Shown: in pieces, positions 28,001 to 34,648 of the stretch
How positions within the stretch are numbered: position 1 is the first letter of the stretch
Layout: each line of letters begins with the position of its first letter
From: RGIG7213 sp045544195
GTDB taxonomy: Bacteria > Bacillota > Clostridia > Oscillospirales > CAG-272
DNA: 64,000 nucleotides
Direction: 5' to 3'
NCBI GenBank assembly: GCA_045544195.1
Contig: JAZPYO010000034.1
Span: 62,001 to 126,000 of the forward strand
Position numbers and translations under genes: made by a program
The notes under the pieces: generated by a model
Told to the model about the DNA's origin: nothing
Databases searched by the model: none
The model's input: only the letters and a program-made list of their open reading frames with translations

Positions 28001-31000
28001 ATGACGACGTTTACCTTTATCTGAACAATGAACTTGTTCTTGATCTTGGCGGTGCTCACGGCAGAACAGATAAGAGAGTTAAAGTTACAGAGTTACTCAA
28101 CACAAAGGGCATTGAAGACGGCGAGGTAGTTTCGTTCGACTTCTTCCAGGCTGAGCGTCACGGATATGGCTCTAACTTCGCTATTTTAACCAATATTCCG
28201 ATCGTTACCCCTGATATTGAAGTTGATAAGACTGCTGAACAGGAAAATGAAACTCCCGATACGAAGGATGATGCGCTTGAATACAATGCAACGGTAAATC
28301 CCGACGCGCCGATTTCTTACGCATTCAGTCTTGAGAATATCGCAGAAAATAAGGAATATCTTCACAATTTCACGTTTACAGACAACAAGGCAAGCGTTGA
28401 GCTTTCCAAGGATTTAATTAAGCTGAACGATCATACAACAATTAATGATATTACCGTGACGGTAGTATATTATGAATATGACGAGGCTGACACCAAAAAA
28501 GAGAACTTAGAAACAAGAAAGAAAATAGAAATAACCTACGGCAAGGATACTCCGGGCTGGTCAGAGGATATGTTAAAGCAGATCCTTTCAGGTGATATTC
28601 TGCTTGAGTACGATTCGATAGATCCTGATCATCCCTATCGCGGAAAAGGTCTTTACTTTGGTGATTCGATCAAAATATCCGGTATCAATTACGTATTTAC
28701 CGAAGATGATAAAAAGGAAGGCTCATTCCAGAATACTGTTGTTGTAACTACAGAAACAGTCGATTTGACGGGAATAGCTGAAACATTGGTTAAGCAGGAT
28801 GATTTTGTCGTTATCCTTCCGAATGATAAGATATACCTTTGGGCTGACCATGCAAGAACGTTCAACGTATCAGAATTCTTTATTGATGAGTCAATCGGTA
28901 GAATACCGTATGAGAATATCGGAAAGACTATCGAAGATATTTCCTATGCTGCTGCTGTAACAGGTGTCTCTGAAGTAACTGACGGTCTTGCAGCTACATT
29001 TACTACCGGTGACGACATAAGAACGCAGTCATTCACCGTAAGTTCCACAAAAGTAGGTTCACTTACCTTTAAGTACAATGTTAAGCTTACTATCACAGAT
29101 ACAAAAGCGGAAGAAGGCACCGAGCCTACTGTGGAAAATATGACATATACCGTTGTAGTATATACTTACGATGCCAACGATATATCATTCGCTCTCGACT
29201 ACGGTCTGCCGATGGTGGTTAACACCGATGACTATCTCAAGGGTGATACAGTTAACCTCCGCACAAACACCGCTGCTTCTTCTAAAGTTACAGGCTATGC
29301 AACTTCACAGGATGTTTCATCTCCTAAGAGTGAGGCATACGGTACTATAAGCGAGCTGGGTGCTGACAGTTCTATAACCTATACCCCCATTAAGTTTATC
29401 GAAGGCAGAGATTACGTTTATGTTAAGATAGGCGTATCTGAGGAATTTGGTTCAAATACTCCCTATGCGGTTACAAAGGGTGTTGAAATGTGGAAGAAGG
29501 TTTCCTTCGTTCCCGCATCCGTTGTTTACTACGAAGAAAAAATAGGTGTGAATTACAAATCTCCCGCGCAGACATTTGAGCTTGACAATGTTAACAGAAC
29601 GCAGTCCGCTGACGGAGAGCTCCAGTACGGTTATGACAATGCGTACAATGATAACAACGCAACGCAGTCAGGCAATTCCGACGCAGTTCCTCCGCAGTAC
29701 TACATTATCTGGTACAAGGAAATAATTCAGGCAGGAACAGGAACAGGCGGCTTTGACAACCAGGGTAACACATATAACTTCAGTAACAATTCCTACGCTT
29801 ATATCAATACTAAATCCGATGCTTATCAGTCATTCTGGAATAATAAGACAAATAACCAGCTCAATGCTGCTATCGAATTTACATTCAATGGCACAGGATT
29901 TGAGATCATAAGCTATACGAATTTGAATACTGCAACCGTAGTTGTTGACGTATTCGATGCTGACGGTAATAAGGTAGATACAAAGTACGTATTTACAAAG
30001 TACACCAACGGTCAGCTTCAGCAAGTTCCGATAATCGACTTTGAGGGTCTTACGTACGGTCGGTACAGCGTAAAGGTTTACGCAGTTCCCGCTGTTGCGT
30101 CTACTGCAACAGACTTCTACCTTGACGGTATCAGAATCTTCGATCCTCTCGGAAAAGGCGATGACGGCGATTCTGCTCTGAGAGAAGAAACGTATCTTGA
30201 GAAGGAAAACAACGCTGATATCTTCGATATACGCGAACTCCTTCTTGCGTCCAACAAGGTTGCACTTGCCGGCACAAAGATCGACGCTAACAAGACTGCA
30301 TATTCTTTCATAGGCAACGGTACAACTCTTGTTGAAAGAAAGGGTAAGGGCCCCGGTATGATCGGCGAGGGTTATCTCAATGAATCTATAGCTGACGCAG
30401 ATGCATTATTCAACTACGCAACCGTTGGTCCTAACAACGAAATATACCTCAGTGCAGGTAATACAGTTGCAGTTCTTCTCACCGCAAATGATGCTTCTTC
30501 CGCGAAGACATTCCAGGTTGAAGCTAAGCGTCTTGGCGAAACGAACTCATTACTTGCATACGTGGTTGTAGATGAAGAAGGCAACTACAGCTACAGACTT
30601 GCTGAGGTCAAGAGTTACACAGCAATGTATTTCGAAATTGACATTTCTGATTGTCCTAAGGACGAAAAAGGCAATTACGTTGTTATAATCGGTACAGCTC
30701 TCAATGATGCAGAACTCGATGCATTTAACGGTACGATAAGCCTTACATCATTCAAGGTTAAGGGCTACACAATGTCAGCACCTGATATTTCCGTAAAAGC
30801 CACAACTGCAAACGCTGCATCTATGTCCGAGTTTGCAGAGATAGTTATGGAAGGTACAGAGGTAATTTCAGGTCATACAGCTAAGTATAACCCCGATCTG
30901 TATATCACGTCTGTAACATCTTCAGTATCTGCTACTGTTGGCGGCAAGGTTAAGTTTAACGTAGTCGCTTCGGCAGAAACAACTGAAATAATAGTAAGAG

Positions 31001-31185
31001 ACGGCAACGGTGAAATAGTTAACAGTGCAGTTCTTTCAGTAAGAACTATCGGTAATAACAAGATATTCACAGTTGAAATGGATGCACCTGCAAATGTAGG
31101 CACCTACAATTATGCAGTAGTTGCAGAGGATTCCGAAGGCAGACTGTCCGAAGAAGCACATTTCACTGCAACAGCAATTAACTAA
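25090..31185 (+). CDS. Giant secreted fibro-slime domain protein
   Basis: 2031-residue exported protein, cell-surface or released. TTG start with AGGAGG at 25077-25082. Signal peptide at residues 1-25 (KKR, hydrophobic core, cleavage after LSALA). The mature protein begins with YLPITIRDFNNDG, a fibro-slime-type opening. The best fibro-slime/PA14-like core is around 950-1010 (GHGVFVFDSTKDLFFEFNGD, then DDVYLYLNNELVLDLGG). Then comes an adhesin-like beta domain (about 1045-1230), a long beta-rich stretch, a jelly-roll-like domain ending in TDFYLDGIRIFDPLG (about 1550-1690), and an Ig-like C-terminal domain. There is no LPxTG motif, dockerin or membrane anchor. Its stop codon abuts the ribosome binding site of the peptide gene, so they are co-expressed. 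Function unknown; a surface matrix or adhesion role is plausible. Confidence 0.82.
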   Translation: MKKRILSLFLVSIMVFSALPLSALAEIADNSEKNDSTTSQLAETTKDILDGAIYLPITIRDFNNDGILFEYNSSGVIYGSKMRIHGDNASQYGPLTDPSTENQFEKGDAYTAFPTTANILSRYYGDFYRGTSNKAPNQTTVVYNADGSVTLKSDSDAIDPQLHIDLKGKTKSYSYLAMVYKNAKNIVNDSKVDWEVFPYGVVDMAARRKSGEYNSGDTKLVIGSDDWNIVYLPIDTTEAMDGIRFDWTTTPNAEITIAGIYLVDSKPAKSGYDDAADLMYAEGTTFSGSLPASKNVTFAFFRYRNANPSTSVSLKVNGTNFGSTNLKNDSMWHWGYMHPAAGINNGTSYTLTSTGNIEISELYLLNNDDAAALQVLFRTSGSGQIPEMHALEDSNLDIPTSDAIVAKPYYDPTIDYVLSETDKADGYYTRYYAQKDNATLNLYDYISNATYRINCGNGAIGPKYPQFMQIRYKASGFGNNKGLVFNYKTNRGAGTLHQSGASSAVTVDDDGKWHTLVVPLNKSLDWYLCDISTVLPKGATLDIDYINLFNTIAGAEYYVKDWDKLKAKYNNNLAAIYADHWVQSVFSFNTSPNAHKTEGGNGPNSSGGEFFYNYPFKSESEAGKIQASLKDSETGIYDSTNQVFKFPNTNRTSVGGTRGTWIEGLVDNKLGPNGKPVYKKEIVEAIAKALALALTIPYELPDGTRNISALAGGLVDIDVLLANCSDDQKNAIIKDKMNGDTMFDMAEYLRHMIKLNGNSHDTYYYTVGTYDETKAKSDLSFANVSTCMDAAYLLLNGLWSSADEGGYAIDLNDYTNIGLVYDEKNDCHIFRSSYAGINYDKENRLIYNTVIGDKVIEPWMVATKTNMIASTSPASEYRFLSGAIAQSGYGVTHSPYYFTDCNYANTTTMTRYDSASKTNLLDQDLNVTKTESEAQFNGLFYGNDNYNFTVQGHGVFVFDSTKDLFFEFNGDDDVYLYLNNELVLDLGGAHGRTDKRVKVTELLNTKGIEDGEVVSFDFFQAERHGYGSNFAILTNIPIVTPDIEVDKTAEQENETPDTKDDALEYNATVNPDAPISYAFSLENIAENKEYLHNFTFTDNKASVELSKDLIKLNDHTTINDITVTVVYYEYDEADTKKENLETRKKIEITYGKDTPGWSEDMLKQILSGDILLEYDSIDPDHPYRGKGLYFGDSIKISGINYVFTEDDKKEGSFQNTVVVTTETVDLTGIAETLVKQDDFVVILPNDKIYLWADHARTFNVSEFFIDESIGRIPYENIGKTIEDISYAAAVTGVSEVTDGLAATFTTGDDIRTQSFTVSSTKVGSLTFKYNVKLTITDTKAEEGTEPTVENMTYTVVVYTYDANDISFALDYGLPMVVNTDDYLKGDTVNLRTNTAASSKVTGYATSQDVSSPKSEAYGTISELGADSSITYTPIKFIEGRDYVYVKIGVSEEFGSNTPYAVTKGVEMWKKVSFVPASVVYYEEKIGVNYKSPAQTFELDNVNRTQSADGELQYGYDNAYNDNNATQSGNSDAVPPQYYIIWYKEIIQAGTGTGGFDNQGNTYNFSNNSYAYINTKSDAYQSFWNNKTNNQLNAAIEFTFNGTGFEIISYTNLNTATVVVDVFDADGNKVDTKYVFTKYTNGQLQQVPIIDFEGLTYGRYSVKVYAVPAVASTATDFYLDGIRIFDPLGKGDDGDSALREETYLEKENNADIFDIRELLLASNKVALAGTKIDANKTAYSFIGNGTTLVERKGKGPGMIGEGYLNESIADADALFNYATVGPNNEIYLSAGNTVAVLLTANDASSAKTFQVEAKRLGETNSLLAYVVVDEEGNYSYRLAEVKSYTAMYFEIDISDCPKDEKGNYVVIIGTALNDAELDAFNGTISLTSFKVKGYTMSAPDISVKATTANAASMSEFAEIVMEGTEVISGHTAKYNPDLYITSVTSSVSATVGGKVKFNVVASAETTEIIVRDGNGEIVNSAVLSVRTIGNNKIFTVEMDAPANVGTYNYAVVAEDSEGRLSEEAHFTATAIN

Positions 31186-31199
31186 GGAGGTAAATAAAA

Positions 31200-31424
31200 A
31201 TGAATAACACCAAAAGATCATACACTACTCCTTATTTAAATGTGGAAAAGTTTGAGCTCAGCAGGTCGATATCTTCAACATGTGATGCCGATCCTGTTGT
31301 GCAGGACTTCAAAACAGCAGGATATTTCGGTTCTGTTGATGGTTGCGAATATCCTATGTCTGAATATCAAGGTGTAGAAAAGCCGTGCTACCACACTGTA
31401 AACGCTGTTTTCACATCTGTTTGA
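31200..31424 (+). CDS. Candidate RiPP precursor peptide, 74 residues, three cysteines
   Basis: Small peptide directly upstream of a radical SAM/SPASM gene, behind a strong ribosome binding site (AAGGAGGT at 31185-31192). The N-terminal half, RSYTTPYLNVEKFELSRSIS, has the look of the Y-x-x-P-x-x-x-V-E-x-F leaders that accompany radical SAM enzymes in gut Clostridia (recalled, not searched). The C-terminal half has cysteines at 28, 49 and 63, many aromatic and acidic residues, and no signal peptide. Cysteine-to-alpha-carbon thioether links or other crosslinks would be reasonable products of a SPASM enzyme; that is inference. It could instead be an unmodified small protein. Confidence 0.72.
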   Translation: MNNTKRSYTTPYLNVEKFELSRSISSTCDADPVVQDFKTAGYFGSVDGCEYPMSEYQGVEKPCYHTVNAVFTSV

Positions 31425-31428
31425 TATA

Positions 31429-32505
31429 ATGTTTATTAAAAAACAAATATTGTCTAAAGCGGCAAAGCTCAAAAACCCCGTTAGCGGGGTTTTTGAGTTA
31501 ACGCCAAGATGTAATTTTAATTGCCGTATGTGCTATATCAAAATGCAAGAGGATGAAGTGAAGGCACTCGGCGGTGAGCTGACCATTAATGACTGGATGG
31601 CTATATGCGATGACGCTTACGAAAACGGTATGCTTTATCTTTTGCTTACAGGCGGTGAAGTGTTTCTCCTTGAGGATTTTCCCGTTCTGTACCGCCACGC
31701 ATATGAAAAGGGAATTATCCTTTCGATAAATTCCAACGGTTCGCTTATTACAGATTCACACCTGCAAATGCTTAAGGAAATGCCGCCCGAGAAGATAAAT
31801 ATAACTCTCTACGGCGATAGTCCCGAAATGTACGGTAAGCTCTGTAATAATCCAAATGCATATAAGACGGTCACAGAAAACATTTTGAAGCTCAAGGATA
31901 ATGGAATAAGAGTTTCTCTCAATTGCTCGCTCACACGCCTTAACGCAGGATCTCTTGACAATCTAATTGATTTTGCACTCAAAAATGAGTTACCTATCAA
32001 CATTGCAACGTATATGTTCCCTCCGATGCGTAATGGTTGCTCGGAATACGAAAGCATCCGTTTATCTGCTGAGGAATGCGGTAAAATACGTGCATATCTC
32101 GATTACCGAGATGAATCATCGAGAGATAAAAAGAAGCAGTTGATCGCTGACGGAGCTAAGATAGACAGATTGAATGTAGAATGCCCCGAAAGCGGCACAA
32201 AGTGTATGGCGGGGCGATGCAGCTTCTGGATGACCTGGCAAGGAAAAATGTCAGCTTGCGGTATGTTTGCTGATACGGTTGATTATAAGATCGGAAATTT
32301 TGACCGTGCCTGGTCGCAAATCGTTGAAAAAACTAATCTTATCACATATCCCGATGAGTGCAATGAATGTAAATACGGCACATTATGCACTTGTTGTGCG
32401 GCAATTAACTTTGCGGAAGGTGGGGCTTTTAATGCCGTTCCGAAATTCTTCTGTGATATGACAGATGCATACATCAAGGAATTTGAACGTCTTAGCAGTA
32501 TGTAA
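31429..32505 (+). CDS. Radical SAM/SPASM peptide-modifying enzyme
   Basis: 358-residue radical SAM protein. The cluster-binding motif is CNFNCRMC (Cys28, Cys32, Cys35), followed by LLTGGEVFL (the GGE motif) and SINSNGSLI. The C-terminal SPASM region has CMAGRCSFWMTW, a Cys in SACGMF, then CNECKYGTLCTCC and a final Cys in KFFCDM, enough ligands for two auxiliary 4Fe-4S clusters. Family members install crosslinks on peptides. It lacks its own PqqD domain; the separate PqqD-like protein opens the operon. The ATG lies 4 nt after the peptide stop with no ribosome binding site of its own, so reinitiation is likely. A terminator-like hairpin lies within codons 14-23. Confidence 0.92.
   Translation: MFIKKQILSKAAKLKNPVSGVFELTPRCNFNCRMCYIKMQEDEVKALGGELTINDWMAICDDAYENGMLYLLLTGGEVFLLEDFPVLYRHAYEKGIILSINSNGSLITDSHLQMLKEMPPEKINITLYGDSPEMYGKLCNNPNAYKTVTENILKLKDNGIRVSLNCSLTRLNAGSLDNLIDFALKNELPINIATYMFPPMRNGCSEYESIRLSAEECGKIRAYLDYRDESSRDKKKQLIADGAKIDRLNVECPESGTKCMAGRCSFWMTWQGKMSACGMFADTVDYKIGNFDRAWSQIVEKTNLITYPDECNECKYGTLCTCCAAINFAEGGAFNAVPKFFCDMTDAYIKEFERLSSM
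31468..31497 (+). terminator. Intragenic terminator-like hairpin at the start of the radical SAM gene
   Basis: Perfect 13-bp stem (31468-31480 with 31485-31497), loop TTAG, with core CCCCG/CGGGG immediately followed by TTTTT. This is a textbook intrinsic terminator shape placed inside codons 14-23, 44-73 nt after the peptide gene ends. Partial termination here would make peptide mRNA exceed enzyme mRNA. Confidence 0.7.
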
Positions 32506-32515
32506 TTATTTATAT

Positions 32516-32553
32516 AAAAAAACTCTTTTGCGTTATTGCAAAAGAGTTTTTTT
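32516..32553 (+). terminator. Intrinsic terminator of the RiPP-like operon
   Basis: 16-bp stem (32516-32531 with 32538-32553), 6-nt loop; CTCTTTTGC/GCAAAAGAG core flanked by A7 and T7. It closes the operon 10 nt after the radical SAM stop codon. Confidence 0.88.
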
Positions 32554-32564
32554 ATGCGAAAGGG

Positions 32565-32611
32565 CGACTAAAAGTAGTATAAGTAGGGGTAAAAACGACC
32601 AAAAGTAGTAT
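32565..32611. repeat. Direct repeat of 16 bp, two copies 31 bp apart
   Basis: CGACTAAAAGTAGTAT (32565-32580) and CGACCAAAAGTAGTAT (32596-32611) differ at one base. They could be the transposase-binding repeats of a lost insertion sequence end; there is no transposase gene in the window. Confidence 0.55.
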
Positions 32612-32682
32612 TATCGATATTTGGCGCAACATAAAGTTAGACTATTAATAAATTCAGGTAAGTATGTTTGATCGATTAGGCA

Positions 32683-32740
32683 CTTCACGATGCGTAGCAT
32701 CCCTTCACGCACGCAGTGCGCTTCTCGTGCCGCAAGGCAC
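32683..32740. repeat. Tandem array of three short hairpins
   Basis: Three units of 18-20 bp, each with a CTTCAC or CTTCTC linker followed by a 5-bp hairpin: GATGC-GTA-GCATC, CGCAC-GCA-GTGCG, GTGCC-GCAA-GGCAC. Linkers are conserved while stems change sequence but stay paired. The remaining bases between 32612 and 32682 show no gene or clear structure. Confidence 0.7.
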
Positions 32741-32748
32741 ACTTAGCT

Positions 32749-32793
32749 GAAAAGAAACACCATTTGTCTGGTAGACAAATGGTGTTTCTTTTC
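32749..32793. terminator. Long perfect hairpin after tRNA-Arg
   Basis: 21-bp perfect stem (32749-32769 with 32773-32793), loop GGT, beginning 1 nt from the tRNA 3' end; on the minus strand it is followed by a weak T stretch. Probable terminator or 3'-end processing guard for the tRNA. Confidence 0.7.
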
Positions 32794-32870
32794 TGGCCTA
32801 CCCTAAGGGATTTGAACCCTTAACCGTCAGAATCGGAATCTGATACTCTATCCAATTGAGCTAAGGGTAG
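32794..32870 (-). tRNA. tRNA-Arg (anticodon CCG)
   Basis: Complete cloverleaf on the minus strand: acceptor CTACCCT/AGGGTAG, D stem GCTC/GAGT, anticodon stem TCAGA/TCTGA with loop TTCCGAT, T stem AAGGG/CCCTT with loop TTCAAAT, discriminator G, encoded CCA. It reads CGG codons. Position 32 is U. It lies 25 nt downstream of the ttcA-like gene on the same strand, separated by a 7-bp hairpin (32876-32895). Confidence 0.96.
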
Positions 32871-32895
32871 AGAATTGATGCGTTCTTACGCATCA

Positions 32896-33726
32896 TTAAT
32901 AGTTATCTAAAAAATTCGTATGCTCGCCGTTAATAGAATAACCTATTACCGTATTCAAATTAACATTGTGTGTGCTTTTAAAAATATTAGCCTCTATTTG
33001 AGGATAATCCTTTTTAATTGATTTTATAAGCTCCTTCATTTCGATACGCTTGGAGTTCATTATGGCATTTTCGTCAGCCAACTGCTCTGTAAATCTGCAA
33101 GCGCATTGCAAAAAATCAAGCTCATTATAATTACGCCAAGCGATAATATCGTCTTCGCCAACGCAGTACATCGGGCGTATCAATTCCATACCGGGAAAAT
33201 TTGTCGAATGGAGCTTTGGCATCATTGTCTGATATTGTCCACCGTAAATAAGCCCCATAAGCACAGTTTCGATGACATCGTTATAATGATGTCCCAATGC
33301 TATTTTATTGCAGCCAAGCTCCTGAGCGAATCGATATAGATACCCCCTGCGCATTCTTGCACAAATATAGCACGGGGATTTTTCGATGTGCTCAACTGAT
33401 GCGAAAATATTTGTATCATATATTCTTATCGGAACTCTGAGAAGGTCTGCATTACTTATGATCTTTTCGCGATTTTTTGCGCTGTACCCCGGATCCATAA
33501 CGACGAACTCAAGCTCGAAGGGAATTGTACTATGGCGTTGAAGCTCCTGCATGAGCTTAGCCAAAAGCATTGAATCCTTACCGCCGGACATACAAACCGC
33601 TATTTTATCACCTGCAGAAATAAGTTCATATGTACGGACACCCTCAATAAATTTGTTCCAGATGCCTTTGCGGAATTTTTTGTTTATGCTGCGCTCAACG
33701 AGAGCGCATTTGTCAAGCTCTTTCAT
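32896..33726 (-). CDS. TtcA-like PP-loop ATPase (tRNA thiolation family)
   Basis: 276-residue adenylating enzyme of the TtcA group. Proteobacterial TtcA makes 2-thiocytidine at tRNA position 32, using a 4Fe-4S cluster. The PP-loop is CMSGGKDSMLLAKLM; the cysteine pair is CYICARMRRGYLY and a third cysteine lies in LQCACRF, matching the cluster ligands; HHYNDVIETVLM is the conserved second motif. Clostridia have several members with unproven substrates, so no symbol is given. The start overlaps the stop of the lipid kinase gene (ATGA), indicating an operon. Confidence 0.85.
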   Translation of the reverse strand: MKELDKCALVERSINKKFRKGIWNKFIEGVRTYELISAGDKIAVCMSGGKDSMLLAKLMQELQRHSTIPFELEFVVMDPGYSAKNREKIISNADLLRVPIRIYDTNIFASVEHIEKSPCYICARMRRGYLYRFAQELGCNKIALGHHYNDVIETVLMGLIYGGQYQTMMPKLHSTNFPGMELIRPMYCVGEDDIIAWRNYNELDFLQCACRFTEQLADENAIMNSKRIEMKELIKSIKKDYPQIEANIFKSTHNVNLNTVIGYSINGEHTNFLDNY

Positions 33727-34592
33727 CAGAATCTGAAGCTGAATGTACCTGGAGCAATTTCAAGATCTACGTAATTCTTATCGTTCAAATACTCGATCTC
33801 ACCGTCAGCGCAGAAATAATTTATGCCGGATATCCTCGCACTTTTACATTTGTGATATATGAAGTGCTCTTCAAACTTTTTTATCGGCTTGCCGTTATGT
33901 ATATGCTTGCCCTTTTTATATAAGCCGACAAGTGATAAAAATTTAAAGCGTGACAGCTTTTTTACTGCAAGCAACTCAAATACACCGTCATCGACATTTG
34001 ACTCGGGAGAAGCATTAAATCCACCGCCATAGTAAGTACCGTTTGCAGCAAGGCATAATGTAAATGAACCGTCATATGAAAACTTCTTGCCGTTTTCATC
34101 AACACATTCAATATGCATTTCCTGACCGAATTTTTCCAAAAGACGCAAAACAAGACTCAAAATGTAAGCCATGCTTCCGGAGATCAAAGGCTTCTTTTTC
34201 ATTTGAGCGGTTTTAATTACAACATCGCAGTCAAAACCTATATTAAGTATATTAACGTAGTGTCTTGAATTGTTATACTTTACAGAGTCGCATCTAACGG
34301 TGACCTTTTCATCACTGTAACGCAAAAAGTCGTTACCTGTTCCAGCAGGATAAGCTGAAACGATCGCACTTGAAGCGTATTTTGAGCCGATAATTCCATT
34401 AACGACCTCGTTTAACGTTCCGTCGCCGCCGTAAACGGTTATTTCGGCATTTTCTACTGTATCGCATATCTCGCGTGCGATTTTTTCGGCATCCCCTATT
34501 GCAGTTGTAAAACGGTTATCGTCGGTCTCATTTGCGTATTTTCTAGCAAGACCTTGTCCTGCGGCGGGATTTATAATATTAAATCTTGGCAT
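33726..34592 (-). CDS. Diacylglycerol kinase-family protein (YegS/BmrU/DgkB-like)
   Basis: 288-residue cytosolic or membrane-associated kinase with a DAGK catalytic domain. The signature is TVYGGDGTLNEVVNGIIG, followed by AYPAGTGNDFLR. DgkB-type members recycle diacylglycerol to phosphatidic acid in Gram-positive bacteria; others act on phosphatidylglycerol or sphingoid bases, so the substrate is not fixed. It is followed and overlapped by the ttcA-like gene. No own promoter is evident; read-through past a hairpin from the lipoprotein gene upstream is possible. Confidence 0.88.
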   Translation of the reverse strand: MPRFNIINPAAGQGLARKYANETDDNRFTTAIGDAEKIAREICDTVENAEITVYGGDGTLNEVVNGIIGSKYASSAIVSAYPAGTGNDFLRYSDEKVTVRCDSVKYNNSRHYVNILNIGFDCDVVIKTAQMKKKPLISGSMAYILSLVLRLLEKFGQEMHIECVDENGKKFSYDGSFTLCLAANGTYYGGGFNASPESNVDDGVFELLAVKKLSRFKFLSLVGLYKKGKHIHNGKPIKKFEEHFIYHKCKSARISGINYFCADGEIEYLNDKNYVDLEIAPGTFSFRF

Positions 34593-34607
34593 ATTTACAC
34601 CTAAACA

Positions 34608-34634
34608 AAAGGGGCAATGTATCTTGCCCCCTTT
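34608..34634 (-). terminator. Hairpin after the DUF4430-like lipoprotein gene
   Basis: On the minus strand a GGGGGCAA/TTGCCCC stem is followed by TTTTGTTT. It lies only 16 nt before the lipid kinase start, so it may attenuate rather than fully end transcription. Confidence 0.65.
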
Positions 34635-34648
34635 GGCTCTTTAACTTC

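Noticed and set aside
32565..32740. CRISPR array
   Set aside because: Only two copies of a 16-bp repeat with a 15-bp gap, and hairpin units of differing sequence; no spacers of uniform length and no cas genes.
32794..33726. The TtcA-like gene directly upstream of tRNA-Arg(CCG), suggesting enzyme and substrate in one transcript
   Set aside because: E. coli TtcA modifies C32 of arginine tRNAs including CCG, but this tRNA has U at position 32 (anticodon loop TTCCGAT), so it cannot be a 2-thiocytidine substrate. The proximity is probably chance.
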